From Lactobacillus sp. ESL0700 (GTDB lineage Bacteria > Bacillota > Bacilli > Lactobacillales > Lactobacillaceae): a DNA stretch of 64,000 nucleotides. Of this stretch, positions 47,958-56,817 are shown piece after piece. The DNA is taken from assembly GCF_029392095.1 (NCBI RefSeq), contig NZ_CP113930.1, positions 1,054,001 through 1,118,000 on the forward strand, read 5' to 3'. The notes beneath the pieces were generated by a model that saw only the letters and a list, made by a program, of their open reading frames with translations, was not told the origin of the DNA and ran no database searches. The position numbers and the translations under genes are program-made. Position 1 is the first letter of the stretch, and each line of letters begins with the position of its first letter.

Positions 47958-49373
47958 TTACCACATACCGATTACTTTAGTCCAAAGCAATCCGCCGCCA
48001 AGCCAGATAATGTTCAGAACCACGCCGATAATTGCGCTTAATTTCCACCAATCTTTATTGGAAACATAACCGGTTGATGAAAGTAAAGCTGCAGGACCAG
48101 CAGAATAAGTTGAAGTTGATAGATATAATGAGCCATCAAGAGCAAGCATTAAAGCTGCCATCAATGGTGGGACACCGGCACCAATTGCAACTGATAAAAA
48201 TCCGGCGTACAAAGCTGAAATTTGAGTTGAAATACTTGGGAATAAGTAGTGTAAATAGAAGTAAACTAGGTAAAGAATTACCAAAACCCAAATCCAGTTC
48301 ATTCCGTGTAATGCATTACCCAAAGTCTTTGAGAACCATGGGAAGAATCCTAAGGTCATTAATTTTTGGGACATTAACATGATAATTGACAACCAAGTTA
48401 AAATATTCCAAGCAAAACTTTGACCAAGCAAGTCTTTGACATTAATTACGCCAGTAATTAATAGTAGAGCTACGGCAATAAAACTAACTTCGGTTGCATC
48501 AATACCAAATTTTGAACCAACAAGCCATAAAACAACGGCTAAGATGAAGACAACGGCCATAATCTTTTCGGCAACAGTTGTTTTACCTAATTCCTTCAGT
48601 TTGTTATCAGCCCATGCGTGAGCATTTGGAGTTTCCTTAATCTCAGGTGGATAAATCTTGTATAAAATAAGCGGTATAACAATTAAAGAAATAATTCCGG
48701 GTACGATTGCAGCAACAAACCATTGCATCCATGAGATTGAGATATTCTGTGTTTTAGCAATTCCCAATGCTACCATGTTACCAGCAAGACCAGTAAGGAA
48801 CATAGTTGAGGTAACGATGTTCACTTCGTATTCATTAAAGACTAAGAATGAACCCATCTTTCTTTGGGTACCCTTCTTAGGGTCCGATCCCATTTCTTTG
48901 GACAAGTTATCAATAATTGGGTACATAATACCGTTAACACGAGCATTATTACTTGGAATCCCAATTGCTAAAACAGTTTCAACCATTGATAATGCGTATG
49001 CTAAACCTAAAGTTCTCTTACCAAATGTTTTAACAAAAAAGTAAGCTATTCTTTTGCCAAGGCCTGACTTAATAAAGCCAGCAGCCATGAACATACACAT
49101 TGCAACCATCCAAGCAGTTGAATTACCAAATCCAGCTGTGACTTCATCCATTTTAAAGATACCAGTCAAGGTCGCAATCACGATGGCAATAATCGTAGTT
49201 GCCATCATTGGTAGAGGTTTAGTAACACAGGCAATAATTGTCGCAATAAAAATTGCAAACAGATGCCATGCAGGAATACTGATTGCAGCAGGCTTTAATG
49301 GCGTTACTAGCCATAAGATGATGCCAACTGCTACTGGCAGCAGCCACTTTTTCCATTCAAATTTATCTAACAT
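47958..49373 (-). CDS. DASS-family carboxylate transporter, second copy
   Basis: 471 residues, about 11-13 membrane segments, paralog of the carrier at 35014. The first substrate-site motif is IPSNNARVNG (SNN at 141-143; SNSARTGG in the citrate-operon paralog) and the second is LSTSTYSAGPAALL (ASTTHYANGPASIL in the other), so the ligand probably differs. It overlaps the upstream flavoprotein stop by one base (TAATG) and is cotranslated with it. It probably imports the substrate of the two reductases. Confidence 0.9.
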   Translation of the reverse strand: MLDKFEWKKWLLPVAVGIILWLVTPLKPAAISIPAWHLFAIFIATIIACVTKPLPMMATTIIAIVIATLTGIFKMDEVTAGFGNSTAWMVAMCMFMAAGFIKSGLGKRIAYFFVKTFGKRTLGLAYALSMVETVLAIGIPSNNARVNGIMYPIIDNLSKEMGSDPKKGTQRKMGSFLVFNEYEVNIVTSTMFLTGLAGNMVALGIAKTQNISISWMQWFVAAIVPGIISLIVIPLILYKIYPPEIKETPNAHAWADNKLKELGKTTVAEKIMAVVFILAVVLWLVGSKFGIDATEVSFIAVALLLITGVINVKDLLGQSFAWNILTWLSIIMLMSQKLMTLGFFPWFSKTLGNALHGMNWIWVLVILYLVYFYLHYLFPSISTQISALYAGFLSVAIGAGVPPLMAALMLALDGSLYLSTSTYSAGPAALLSSTGYVSNKDWWKLSAIIGVVLNIIWLGGGLLWTKVIGMW

Positions 49374-51202
49374 TATTTTTCTCCTTTATTTTCGGCTTTA
49401 CCGATTGCTTGGTTAACAGCTTCTACTAAGGCTTTAGTGGTAGTTGTTGCGCCTGAAATTGCGTCAACATTTGTCGAGTTTTGGTCAACTATTTGTTGAG
49501 GCAATTGCTTAATTGCAACTGCACCAATGCCTTCAGTTTCATGGTTTTCAAGTACTTCAACATTACTAATAGTTTGATCCTGATAAGTTACTCGAACCAA
49601 GACCTTACCACCAATTCCAGCTTCAGAAGACCCTAAATATTGGTTAGCCTTAAGTTCAATCTTACTTTCACTTTCGCTATCAACTAAGTCGTTAATTCGC
49701 GGTACTTGGTTGGTAAGCTCAATTTCTGCAGCATCTGACAGTTGTGCTACATTTTCACCGGCAATTTTGCCAAAAATCAAACACTCTGCTAAATTGCCGC
49801 CACCTTGATAACGATTAGCACAGATGCCGCCCAATTCTCCAGCACTGTATAAGCGTTTAATCGGCTGATCAGAATTATCGAGAACTCGGGCTTGTTCATC
49901 ATGTTGTGGGCCACCTTGAGTATTCAAAACAGCTGGAGCAAGCTTAATAGCATCTACCGCATCGTTTAAGTTAAAGCTACTCATCGTTTCTGGTGCGCGA
50001 CCAAATTCTAAGTCACGGCCACTATCTGCAAATCGATTGAACTGGGTAATTGTAGTAGTCAAAGTATTCGCAGATAACTTCATTTGGTCTGCTAAATTCG
50101 CTACAGAATCTGCCTTAATTAATTTGTCAAAGAAATTCTGATATTTTAAATTACCAGCTTTTTGTTCTTGAACAAATTTTTGATATTGTTGTTCATCAAA
50201 GACAAGCCAGGCATGATCATAAGCGTGTGGCAACAAGTAATCACCATGTTGGAAAATATGTCCGTGGCGGAATTTTGCATCCTCACGCATAAACCGGCTG
50301 CCGTCATCAGCTACGGCAATGATTGAACCTGACTTCACATTCTGCCAGCCGCTGATTTGACGACCGCGTTGACCAGCTTCTTCTGCGATCACGTAGCTAG
50401 GAACTATGCCAAGGGATTCATAATTACTCATGTGCCACATCTTGGCGCCAACTTCGCCAGCCATCTTGATACCGTCGCCTTTGTTATACAAGGTACCTAA
50501 TGGGGTTAAGTGCGTAATATGCAAATAATCCTGTTGCATTTTATCGTTATTTTCAAAGCCACCGGTTGCAAGCACTACACCCTTTTTGGCATGAATGCAA
50601 TACTGCTTTTCTTGCCGCTTAATTACCACACCAGTGATTTCATCAGTTACTGGGTCTTGTAATAATCTTGTTGCTCTTGAATTTAGCCAAATATCGATTT
50701 GGTCTTTTCGCTGTAATGTTTCCTGGCGAATAACCTTCCACAGACCCGCATCAAAATCACGATTATGAACTAAGGCAAAGTCAAACGTTGCCGCGCCTTG
50801 ATATTCTGGATATTCACATAACTGCTTCTTATTAGCTAAATGATCACCTGGCTGAAAATCCTTTGACCAAATAAACGGGTTTAGACCAAAATACTTTTTA
50901 AAATATTCTGGCATTTCTACAAAGCCATCAAGGTAGACATCCATTGTCTTTTCGTCAACGGCAAAAGGTGCAGCTAATTCATGATAATAATCAGAAATTT
51001 GCTGACGATCATGAGCCATTGCCACGTGCTGAGCAGAATAACGCGTGTTACCACCCTCATGACCATATGGGGCAGCTTCAACTAGTAAAACCTGGGCACC
51101 ATTATCAGCTGCAAATCTGGCTGCAGTAGCACCAGCACCACCAAAACCTAAAACGATGACATCATAATCGCCATTCCATTTAGTATTTTTAGTTACTTTC
51201 AC
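49373..51202 (-). CDS. FAD-dependent reductase with C-terminal FMN-binding domain, paralog 1
   Basis: 609 residues. N-terminal FAD domain (VIVLGFGGAGATAARFA, about 15; GGNTRYSAQH), a flavocytochrome-c-like catalytic domain, and a C-terminal FMN_bind domain (about 515-605) with the ApbE flavinylation motif DAISGATT (580-587; acceptor Thr586). Against the fumarate reductase at 38365, the HYTMGG site reads LNTQGG and the GLRGEG arginine is replaced by a KSGSI segment, while the Arg of NRxGG stays (Arg464). It is therefore likely to reduce another unsaturated acid, such as an acrylate or urocanate relative. No signal peptide. ApbE is not in the window. Confidence 0.85.
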   Translation of the reverse strand: MKVTKNTKWNGDYDVIVLGFGGAGATAARFAADNGAQVLLVEAAPYGHEGGNTRYSAQHVAMAHDRQQISDYYHELAAPFAVDEKTMDVYLDGFVEMPEYFKKYFGLNPFIWSKDFQPGDHLANKKQLCEYPEYQGAATFDFALVHNRDFDAGLWKVIRQETLQRKDQIDIWLNSRATRLLQDPVTDEITGVVIKRQEKQYCIHAKKGVVLATGGFENNDKMQQDYLHITHLTPLGTLYNKGDGIKMAGEVGAKMWHMSNYESLGIVPSYVIAEEAGQRGRQISGWQNVKSGSIIAVADDGSRFMREDAKFRHGHIFQHGDYLLPHAYDHAWLVFDEQQYQKFVQEQKAGNLKYQNFFDKLIKADSVANLADQMKLSANTLTTTITQFNRFADSGRDLEFGRAPETMSSFNLNDAVDAIKLAPAVLNTQGGPQHDEQARVLDNSDQPIKRLYSAGELGGICANRYQGGGNLAECLIFGKIAGENVAQLSDAAEIELTNQVPRINDLVDSESESKIELKANQYLGSSEAGIGGKVLVRVTYQDQTISNVEVLENHETEGIGAVAIKQLPQQIVDQNSTNVDAISGATTTTKALVEAVNQAIGKAENKGEK

Positions 51203-51217
51203 GATTAAGACTCTTTT

Positions 51218-53020
51218 CTACTTCTTAATATTTTGCAATGCTTGCTTGACTGCATCCTTAAACGCTGCACTAGTTACACTGGCACCACTAAAGGCATCAA
51301 CATCGGCTGTTTGCTTAGCTAACATTTCCTTTGTTAAAGCTGGAATAGCGCGACCACCAAGTGATGGTGTTTCTTTTTGCTGCAAAGTTTCAATATCAGT
51401 AATCTTGTCATCGCTAGCAGTTACCCGAACGATAATTGGAACATCATTAATCCCATTTTCACTGATGCCAATACCTTGATTAGGACCGGCTTCATAATCA
51501 CTTGTTGAAATGTGGGCATCAGATTGTAATTCTGGTGCCTTACTTGCATGACTAATAACTTCAAAGTCAATAATCTTCCGCTTTGGCCATGCAGCATTTT
51601 CTCCCGCAATTTTTCCTGAAATTAATAAATCAGCAATACTGTTAGCACCGACATACTTAGTAGCAAAAATGTCACCTAATTCTCCAGCTTCATAAAGGTG
51701 AGGAATTACGTTGTTTGCCATATCAAGCACTTCACAGTTTTCATTACGGCGGCCACCACCGTGAGTATGCAAGATATTATGGCGAATTGGAATTGCATAG
51801 TATGGACCTTCACCAAACGCACGCATTGTTTCAATCTTCCGGTCTAAAACCATGTCACGTTCCATTTTGTCAGTGAAGAAATTAAAATCAGTAACTGCTT
51901 GTTCTAATTTAGGAGCTTTAATCTTTTCAGCTAATTCTGCAATTGAATCTGCCTTGATGGCATAAGAGATTAATTCCTTAATTTGATCAGCTTTAGCAGA
52001 ATCATCTTCAGCAAGTTGCTCATATTGTTTTTGATCCATTACAATATGCGGATGATTTTGGTTAGGCAGCATAATCCAATTACCGTGGTTGTACTTATAA
52101 CCGTGGCGATCTTCTTCGTCCTCACGATAATAACGTGTACCGTCATCCCCAGCAACAAAAATACTACCGTTAAATAGGCTCTTCCAGTTAATCATGTAAG
52201 CAAACTTTTCTCTTGGTTGACCTTCATTTAATGAAAAACCGTGTGAATCATAATTGGACATGTGCCATAAACGTGCACCAGCCTCAACAGCAAGATCAAT
52301 TCCCTTACCTTGGTTGTATAATGTCCCAATTGGTGCTAATGATCCTTGACCTAAAAAGTTTTGTACCATGTCTTGATTGTTTTCAAAACCACCACATGAG
52401 AGAACAACACCATTTTTAGCAGCTACATAACGAACTTGACCTTGGTGCTTAATTTGAACACCCAAAATTGTTTTGGTTTCTGGGTCTTGAATTAAGTGTT
52501 GCGCTGGACTTGAGAACCAGACGTCAATCTTATCTAATCTTTCGTAAACTTTTTTACGTAGTAATTTCCAGAAGCCACCATTATACATCCCCTGTGTCAT
52601 ACTTTGCGAACGCATTGTTGACGCATGACGATATTCAGGATATTCACCCTCAGGTCTTCTACCTGTGTATTGAGCTTCTATTCCGAAATATTTCTTTGAG
52701 TATTCCTTCATCTGCAAAACATTGTTGACAAAGGTATCTAAGTCCTTAGGGTCATATTTAAAAGGATAATAAGTTTGCTTGTAATATTCACGTAGGTCTT
52801 CAAAGTTATCGCTCCACGCAAAAGCACCACCAGCATAACGAGTATTACCGCCCTCTTGTCCTTCAGGAGCAGCATCTATTAATAATACTTTGGCATTGTT
52901 GTCAGCCGCAAATCTAGCTGCACCTGCACCTGCACCACCAAAACCGACTACAATTACATCATAGACGGCATCCCATTTAAGAGTTGAATTGTAAAGCAAA
53001 ATAGTTACCTGCACTTTCAT
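51218..53020 (-). CDS. FAD-dependent reductase with C-terminal FMN-binding domain, paralog 2
   Basis: 600 residues, same layout as its neighbour: FAD site VIVVGFGGAGAGAARFA (about 22), catalytic domain, FMN_bind at the C-terminus with DAFSGASVT (575-583), where the flavin acceptor would be Ser581 in place of Thr. The HYTMGG site reads LHTHGG, and the otherwise invariant NRxGGNS arginine is Lys455 (TKYVGANS). The start is weak: no clear ribosome site precedes the ATG at 53020, and a TTG a few codons in is an alternative. First gene of a three-gene operon, divergent from a LysR regulator. No signal peptide, so cytoplasmic. Confidence 0.85.
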   Translation of the reverse strand: MKVQVTILLYNSTLKWDAVYDVIVVGFGGAGAGAARFAADNNAKVLLIDAAPEGQEGGNTRYAGGAFAWSDNFEDLREYYKQTYYPFKYDPKDLDTFVNNVLQMKEYSKKYFGIEAQYTGRRPEGEYPEYRHASTMRSQSMTQGMYNGGFWKLLRKKVYERLDKIDVWFSSPAQHLIQDPETKTILGVQIKHQGQVRYVAAKNGVVLSCGGFENNQDMVQNFLGQGSLAPIGTLYNQGKGIDLAVEAGARLWHMSNYDSHGFSLNEGQPREKFAYMINWKSLFNGSIFVAGDDGTRYYREDEEDRHGYKYNHGNWIMLPNQNHPHIVMDQKQYEQLAEDDSAKADQIKELISYAIKADSIAELAEKIKAPKLEQAVTDFNFFTDKMERDMVLDRKIETMRAFGEGPYYAIPIRHNILHTHGGGRRNENCEVLDMANNVIPHLYEAGELGDIFATKYVGANSIADLLISGKIAGENAAWPKRKIIDFEVISHASKAPELQSDAHISTSDYEAGPNQGIGISENGINDVPIIVRVTASDDKITDIETLQQKETPSLGGRAIPALTKEMLAKQTADVDAFSGASVTSAAFKDAVKQALQNIKK

Positions 53021-53220
53021 AAATCTATTAACAGAAATAAATATATCGTTTTCATAAACATAAATCTACTTTATTTTTAATCGAAATTGCTCAGCAAAGT
53101 TTCTTTTAAAGCCTGATTTACCAACTGTTTGTTGCAATTATTCAGGTGATTTAATATAATATAAAAAGATTCACTTATAAATAACATTTATTATTTTTTG
53201 TAAAAAAGGATTATCTCAAA
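53021..53220. promoter_or_regulatory. Divergent promoter region between flavoprotein operon and LysR gene
   Basis: A 200-base A/T-rich intergenic space. LysR regulators usually bind such a space to control both directions. TATAATATAA at 53156-53165 is a -10-like run for the LysR side. I could not settle on a T-N11-A palindrome. Confidence 0.5.
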
Positions 53221-54102
53221 ATGAATGAAAAAGATTTGATTTATTTTTGTAAATTAGTCGAAAGTGGTAATTACACTACTACCGCGGCTTACTTTGGCGT
53301 TACTCAGCCAACGATTTCGATGGCCATCAAAAGGTTGGCCAAAAAATTTGAAGATCCATTGATTGTTCAGAAAAATCGTAAAAGTAAGTTAATACTGACC
53401 AATGCCGGTGAATTACTTTATCAAAAGGCTAAAATCCTCATCCAAGATATTGCAAGTATTAATTACGATGTTAAACATGCCAGTGACAAAAAAATCCGGC
53501 TTGCCTTTTCTGGTGAAGCCGGAAGTTCTTATATTCCCGATATTATTCAAAAGTTTTTCCAAGTTGGCCTGACCCACCTGCTTGACACTCATATTGAACG
53601 ATCAGCTGATGCCTTTTCTGATCTCACTAATGGTAAGGTTGATGTCGCAATTTACTCCTGGATGGTTAAAATTAACGACCCAGATTACTTTATCCATAAC
53701 TTACAAAAGACAGAATTAGTAATCATTACTGGACTTGCTGATCCGTGGAAAGATGTCCATGAAGTCAGCGCGGCCCAATTACGAAACAGACGCTTTATTG
53801 CTCGTGAGCGTGGTTTCTTAACTAGAGAATGTCTTGAGCAGGAAGCAAAATTAGGCGACTTTACCCCCGACATTGTTTATACAGCGACTACAATGAAGTT
53901 AATGATTGACCTTGTAAAGCGCAACGTCGGCATTGCCCTAGCAATGGAAAGCAGTCTGAAAGATGTCACGGGAGTTCATATTGTCCGCTTGAATTCCGGC
54001 CAAAAATTATGGGCATATATGCAGATTGCCATGCGTAAGAGCTTTGTACCAAATAAATACCAGCGTGAAGGTATTGAAATTTTACGTCATTTCAAACCAT
54101 AA
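53221..54102 (+). CDS. LysR family transcriptional regulator
   Basis: 293 residues. N-terminal winged helix (YFCKLVESGNYTTTAAYFGVTQPTISMAIKRLAKKF, about 8-43) and a C-terminal type 2 periplasmic-binding-like effector domain. It is transcribed away from the flavoprotein-DASS operon, the usual arrangement for a LysR protein activating its neighbour in response to the substrate. The effector is probably the imported carboxylate. Its gene ends in a shared hairpin with the aquaporin gene. Confidence 0.93.
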   Translation: MNEKDLIYFCKLVESGNYTTTAAYFGVTQPTISMAIKRLAKKFEDPLIVQKNRKSKLILTNAGELLYQKAKILIQDIASINYDVKHASDKKIRLAFSGEAGSSYIPDIIQKFFQVGLTHLLDTHIERSADAFSDLTNGKVDVAIYSWMVKINDPDYFIHNLQKTELVIITGLADPWKDVHEVSAAQLRNRRFIARERGFLTRECLEQEAKLGDFTPDIVYTATTMKLMIDLVKRNVGIALAMESSLKDVTGVHIVRLNSGQKLWAYMQIAMRKSFVPNKYQREGIEILRHFKP

Positions 54103-54137
54103 AAAATAAGCTATTCGAATTTGAATAGCTTATTTTT
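54101..54137. terminator. Bidirectional terminator between LysR gene and aquaporin
   Basis: AAAAAATAAGCTATTC pairs with GAATAGCTTATTTTTT around a 5-base loop between convergent genes. Confidence 0.85.
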
Positions 54138-54151
54138 TATTTTATTTTATC

Positions 54152-54874
54152 TTATCTAAGACCAATGAATAATAAAGCAGCTAAAATTCCGCCAACGAAT
54201 GGCCCAACAATTGGAACCCAGCTGTATGCCCAATCAGAATTACCTTTATTTGCAATTGGTAATACTTGGTGAGCAAGCCGAGGACCAAAGTCACGAGCTG
54301 GATTAAGGGCGATTCCAGTAGGACCACCGAGTGAAAATGCAATAGCCGTGATCAAGCTACCTGCAAGAATCGGATTTAATGCGCCATCAACGCCACTCTT
54401 GCTGAATGCGAGCAATCCGTATACCAAAACGAATGTTGCTAACATTTCTGCAAAGAAGTTCCAGAAGTAATTTCTAATGGCAGGTGACGTAGCAAAACTT
54501 GTCAAAATTACTTCTTGATCATTCGTTTCTTTCCAATGAGGATAAAACATTAACCACACTAAAATGGCGCCAACAAAAGCTCCTGCAACCTCAGCAATAA
54601 TGTATGGCAAAACATAAGACCAAGAGAAACTACCTGAAACTGCCATTGCTACAGCAACTGCTGGATTAAAGTAACCAGGTGTTAACCATTTGACAAAGTA
54701 TACGGAAAAGGTAATTGCCATACCCCAGCCAAACGCGATACCAACCCAATTAGCTCCACTAGCTTTAGACTTTTTTAGGCCCATATCTGCACAGACACCA
54801 TCGCCTAATAAAATCATCATTGCCGTTCCGACAAATTCACCAACTAATTGCATACCCAAACTATCATGTAACAT
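54152..54874 (-). CDS. Aquaporin/glycerol facilitator (MIP family), copy 1
   Basis: 240 residues, six membrane spans. The two half-helix motifs are NPAVAVAMA (about 70) and NPARDFGPR (about 193). The Asp after NPAR is the mark of glycerol-type channels as against water-specific ones. It should pass glycerol or dihydroxyacetone, perhaps also water. Single gene with a CcpA-type site upstream at 54944. Related to the second MIP gene at 55980 but clearly diverged. Confidence 0.9.
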   Translation of the reverse strand: MLHDSLGMQLVGEFVGTAMMILLGDGVCADMGLKKSKASGANWVGIAFGWGMAITFSVYFVKWLTPGYFNPAVAVAMAVSGSFSWSYVLPYIIAEVAGAFVGAILVWLMFYPHWKETNDQEVILTSFATSPAIRNYFWNFFAEMLATFVLVYGLLAFSKSGVDGALNPILAGSLITAIAFSLGGPTGIALNPARDFGPRLAHQVLPIANKGNSDWAYSWVPIVGPFVGGILAALLFIGLR

Positions 54875-54943
54875 TTTTAACTCCCAATCTTTCTAAATTA
54901 GTAATTGAATTATTAACTTCATATTTATAAATATTGAACATTA

Positions 54944-54957
54944 TGGAAGCGCTTGAT
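54944..54957 (-). promoter_or_regulatory. Candidate cre (CcpA) site before aquaporin 1
   Basis: TGGAAGCGCTTGAT holds the symmetric AAGCGCTT core of catabolite-responsive elements and lies about 70 bases before the start. It fits glucose repression of glycerol uptake. One position departs from consensus. Confidence 0.5.
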
Positions 54958-55058
54958 TAAAATATATAATATTTTTTCACAAATGTAAATAGAAATTTAA
55001 CAAATATTTTTTAGTGCATAATTGTTGTTAAGACAGTAAATTTGTGATATGTGATTTA

Positions 55059-55082
55059 TACTTTGTGAAATACTTTGTGAAA
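55059..55082. repeat. Perfect tandem duplication of a 12-base unit
   Basis: TACTTTGTGAAA occurs twice back to back, with the half-like TTTGTGAT just upstream at 55041. A spacing near one helical turn could hold a regulator on one face of the DNA. Function unknown. Confidence 0.6.
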
Positions 55083-55250
55083 ATTATTTTATAGGATTCA
55101 AGCAATAAAATACACATATCCCATTAGCCCTTATGGCGATACAATAATAGCTATACTAACTTTATCCGGTACTTATTAGCTCAATTCATAAGTAAAATTT
55201 TATTTCAAAAAGTATAATTTTTAGCTACTATGTGATTTTTTGCTTTAACT

Positions 55251-55288
55251 AAAAATTCCTCCAATAAGCAGATATTGGGGGGATTTTT
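55251..55288 (-). terminator. Terminator of lepB
   Basis: AAAAATTCCTCCAATA pairs with TATTGGGGGGATTTTT with G-U pairs on the minus strand, followed by T. Direction fits lepB. Confidence 0.75.
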
Positions 55289-55302
55289 AATTTATTTTTC
55301 TT

Positions 55303-55863
55303 TTAAAATTTTTGAATTTTATTAAGCGGCCAGTAGCGCAATACCACTTTTCCAATTATTTTTTGTCTTTTTACTGGACCAAACAAGCGTGAATCTTTTG
55401 AAATGTCGCGGTGATCACCCATTACCCAATAATAACCTTTGGGAACTTGATACGTAAAATTACTTGTGTACGTTTGCCCTACTGCATTGTCGGCTTTTTT
55501 ATAGTTATTTTCGAGATATGGCTCCGGCAATAGCTTGCCATTAACATACATTTTGTCATTTTTAGAAACGATTTTATCGCCAGGTAAGCCAATTACCCGC
55601 TTAACATAAACTGAACCAGGAACGTCTTGTGCGGCTTTAGGTGCGTATAACACAACAACGTCATTTCGTTTCAATGAAGTATGGCGCCAAGCAATCAAAC
55701 GTTCATTATTTTCAAAGTTCGGTTGCATTGAAGCTCCATCAACGCGATCATTTGAAATCACAAAAGTAAGTAATAAGTAAAATATTCCTAGAATGACTGC
55801 CATCATGACAATCACTTCGCGAAAAAAACTGCCCCAGCCTTCGTTATTCTTTTCTTTTTCCAT
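55303..55863 (-). CDS. lepB: Signal peptidase I
   Basis: 186 residues. One N-terminal membrane span (VIVMMAVILGIFYLLLTFVI, about 17-36), nucleophile Ser45 in GASMQP and general base Lys88 in VYVKRVIGLPGD, with the box D/E segment VMGDHRDISKDSR. It cleaves Sec signal peptides outside the membrane. The substrates include the SLAP protein encoded nearby. Start behind AAGGAGG. Own terminators on both sides make it a single unit between two aquaporin genes. Confidence 0.95.
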   Translation of the reverse strand: MEKEKNNEGWGSFFREVIVMMAVILGIFYLLLTFVISNDRVDGASMQPNFENNERLIAWRHTSLKRNDVVVLYAPKAAQDVPGSVYVKRVIGLPGDKIVSKNDKMYVNGKLLPEPYLENNYKKADNAVGQTYTSNFTYQVPKGYYWVMGDHRDISKDSRLFGPVKRQKIIGKVVLRYWPLNKIQKF

Positions 55864-55919
55864 TGGATTTCCTCCTTATATTCACGCTTAATATTATATA
55901 CCTGAATAAATTAGAAATA

Positions 55920-55957
55920 AAAAAGCCTTTAAACAAACTTAACTTGTCTAAAGGCTT
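55920..55957 (-). terminator. Terminator downstream of aquaporin 2
   Basis: AAAGCCTTTA pairs with TAAAGGCTTT around an 18-base loop, then a T run on the minus strand. It separates the dha/aquaporin group from lepB. Confidence 0.75.
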
Positions 55958-55979
55958 TCCAAATAGTACTTATACTTAT

Positions 55980-56699
55980 TTATTTAATTACTAAAAATAA
56001 TAATGCTGCTAAAACTCCACCGACAAATGGAGCAACAACAGGAACCCAGGCATATGCCCAGTCAGACTTACCCTTATTAGCAATTGGGAACAATTGGTGA
56101 ACCAATCTTGGTCCCAAATCGCGAGCTGGGTTAAGAGCAGCACCAGTTGAACCACCCAATGACAGACCAATGGCACCTAATAATAAGCCGGCAACTAGTG
56201 GATTTAGTCCTGGGGCAAATTGACTCTTACTGAAGGCCAATAAGCCAAAGACAAGCATAAACGTCCCAATCATTTCGGCAAAGAAATTCCAGAGATATTT
56301 TCTAATTGCTGGCTCAGTGGCAAAAGTACCTAAGATAACATCTTGGTCCTCAGTTGCAGCAAAGTGCGGGTAGTATGTCAACCATACGAGAATACCACCA
56401 ACAAAACCGCCGGCAACTTGAGCAACAAAGTATGGTAAGACAGAACTCCAAGGTAAATTCCCTGCAAGTGCCATTCCCAAAGTAACAGCTGGGTTCAAAT
56501 GACCCGGGCTAAGCCAACTTACGCAGTAAATCCCAAAGGCTAAAGCAAAACCCCAGCCAAGTGTAACTGCAAGCCAACCAGCACCATTACCCTTTGATTT
56601 CTTCAAATTAGCGACAGCACAGATGCCATCACCAAACAAAACAAGGATAGCTGTTCCTAAAAACTCTCCAAGCATCTGCATTGCTAAACTATCATGCAT
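55980..56699 (-). CDS. Aquaporin/glycerol facilitator (MIP family), copy 2
   Basis: 239 residues, six spans, NPAVTLGMA (about 70) and NPARDLGPR (about 193), again with the glycerol-type Asp. It is 118 bases downstream of dhaM on the same strand, so it may be cotranscribed and act as the entry channel for dihydroxyacetone or glycerol to the kinase. More similar in length and ends to copy 1 than to water channels. Confidence 0.9.
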   Translation of the reverse strand: MHDSLAMQMLGEFLGTAILVLFGDGICAVANLKKSKGNGAGWLAVTLGWGFALAFGIYCVSWLSPGHLNPAVTLGMALAGNLPWSSVLPYFVAQVAGGFVGGILVWLTYYPHFAATEDQDVILGTFATEPAIRKYLWNFFAEMIGTFMLVFGLLAFSKSQFAPGLNPLVAGLLLGAIGLSLGGSTGAALNPARDLGPRLVHQLFPIANKGKSDWAYAWVPVVAPFVGGVLAALLFLVIK

Positions 56700-56817
56700 T
56701 CTTTTTTCTCCCTCACTTAAAGTTTCAAAGTATTAATTTTGACTTAATCAATGATAACTTAACTTGTGAAGATGAAAAACATTTTTGCTTGAAAGACATC
56801 AATTAGAAATTAATTTT

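Larger units (their letters stand above)
54875..55302. other. Long intergenic region between aquaporin 1 and lepB
   Basis: 428 bases, A/T-rich, with no convincing ORF. It holds a cre-like palindrome at 54944-54957, a tandem 12-base repeat at 55059-55082 and the lepB terminator at 55251-55288. The promoter of the minus-strand aquaporin must lie in its left part. I see nothing in 55090-55250. Confidence 0.7.

Noticed and set aside
49373..53020. Calling both 600-residue flavoproteins fumarate reductases
   Set aside because: Key substrate-binding positions differ from the bona fide fumarate reductase in the same window, so the name would be misleading.
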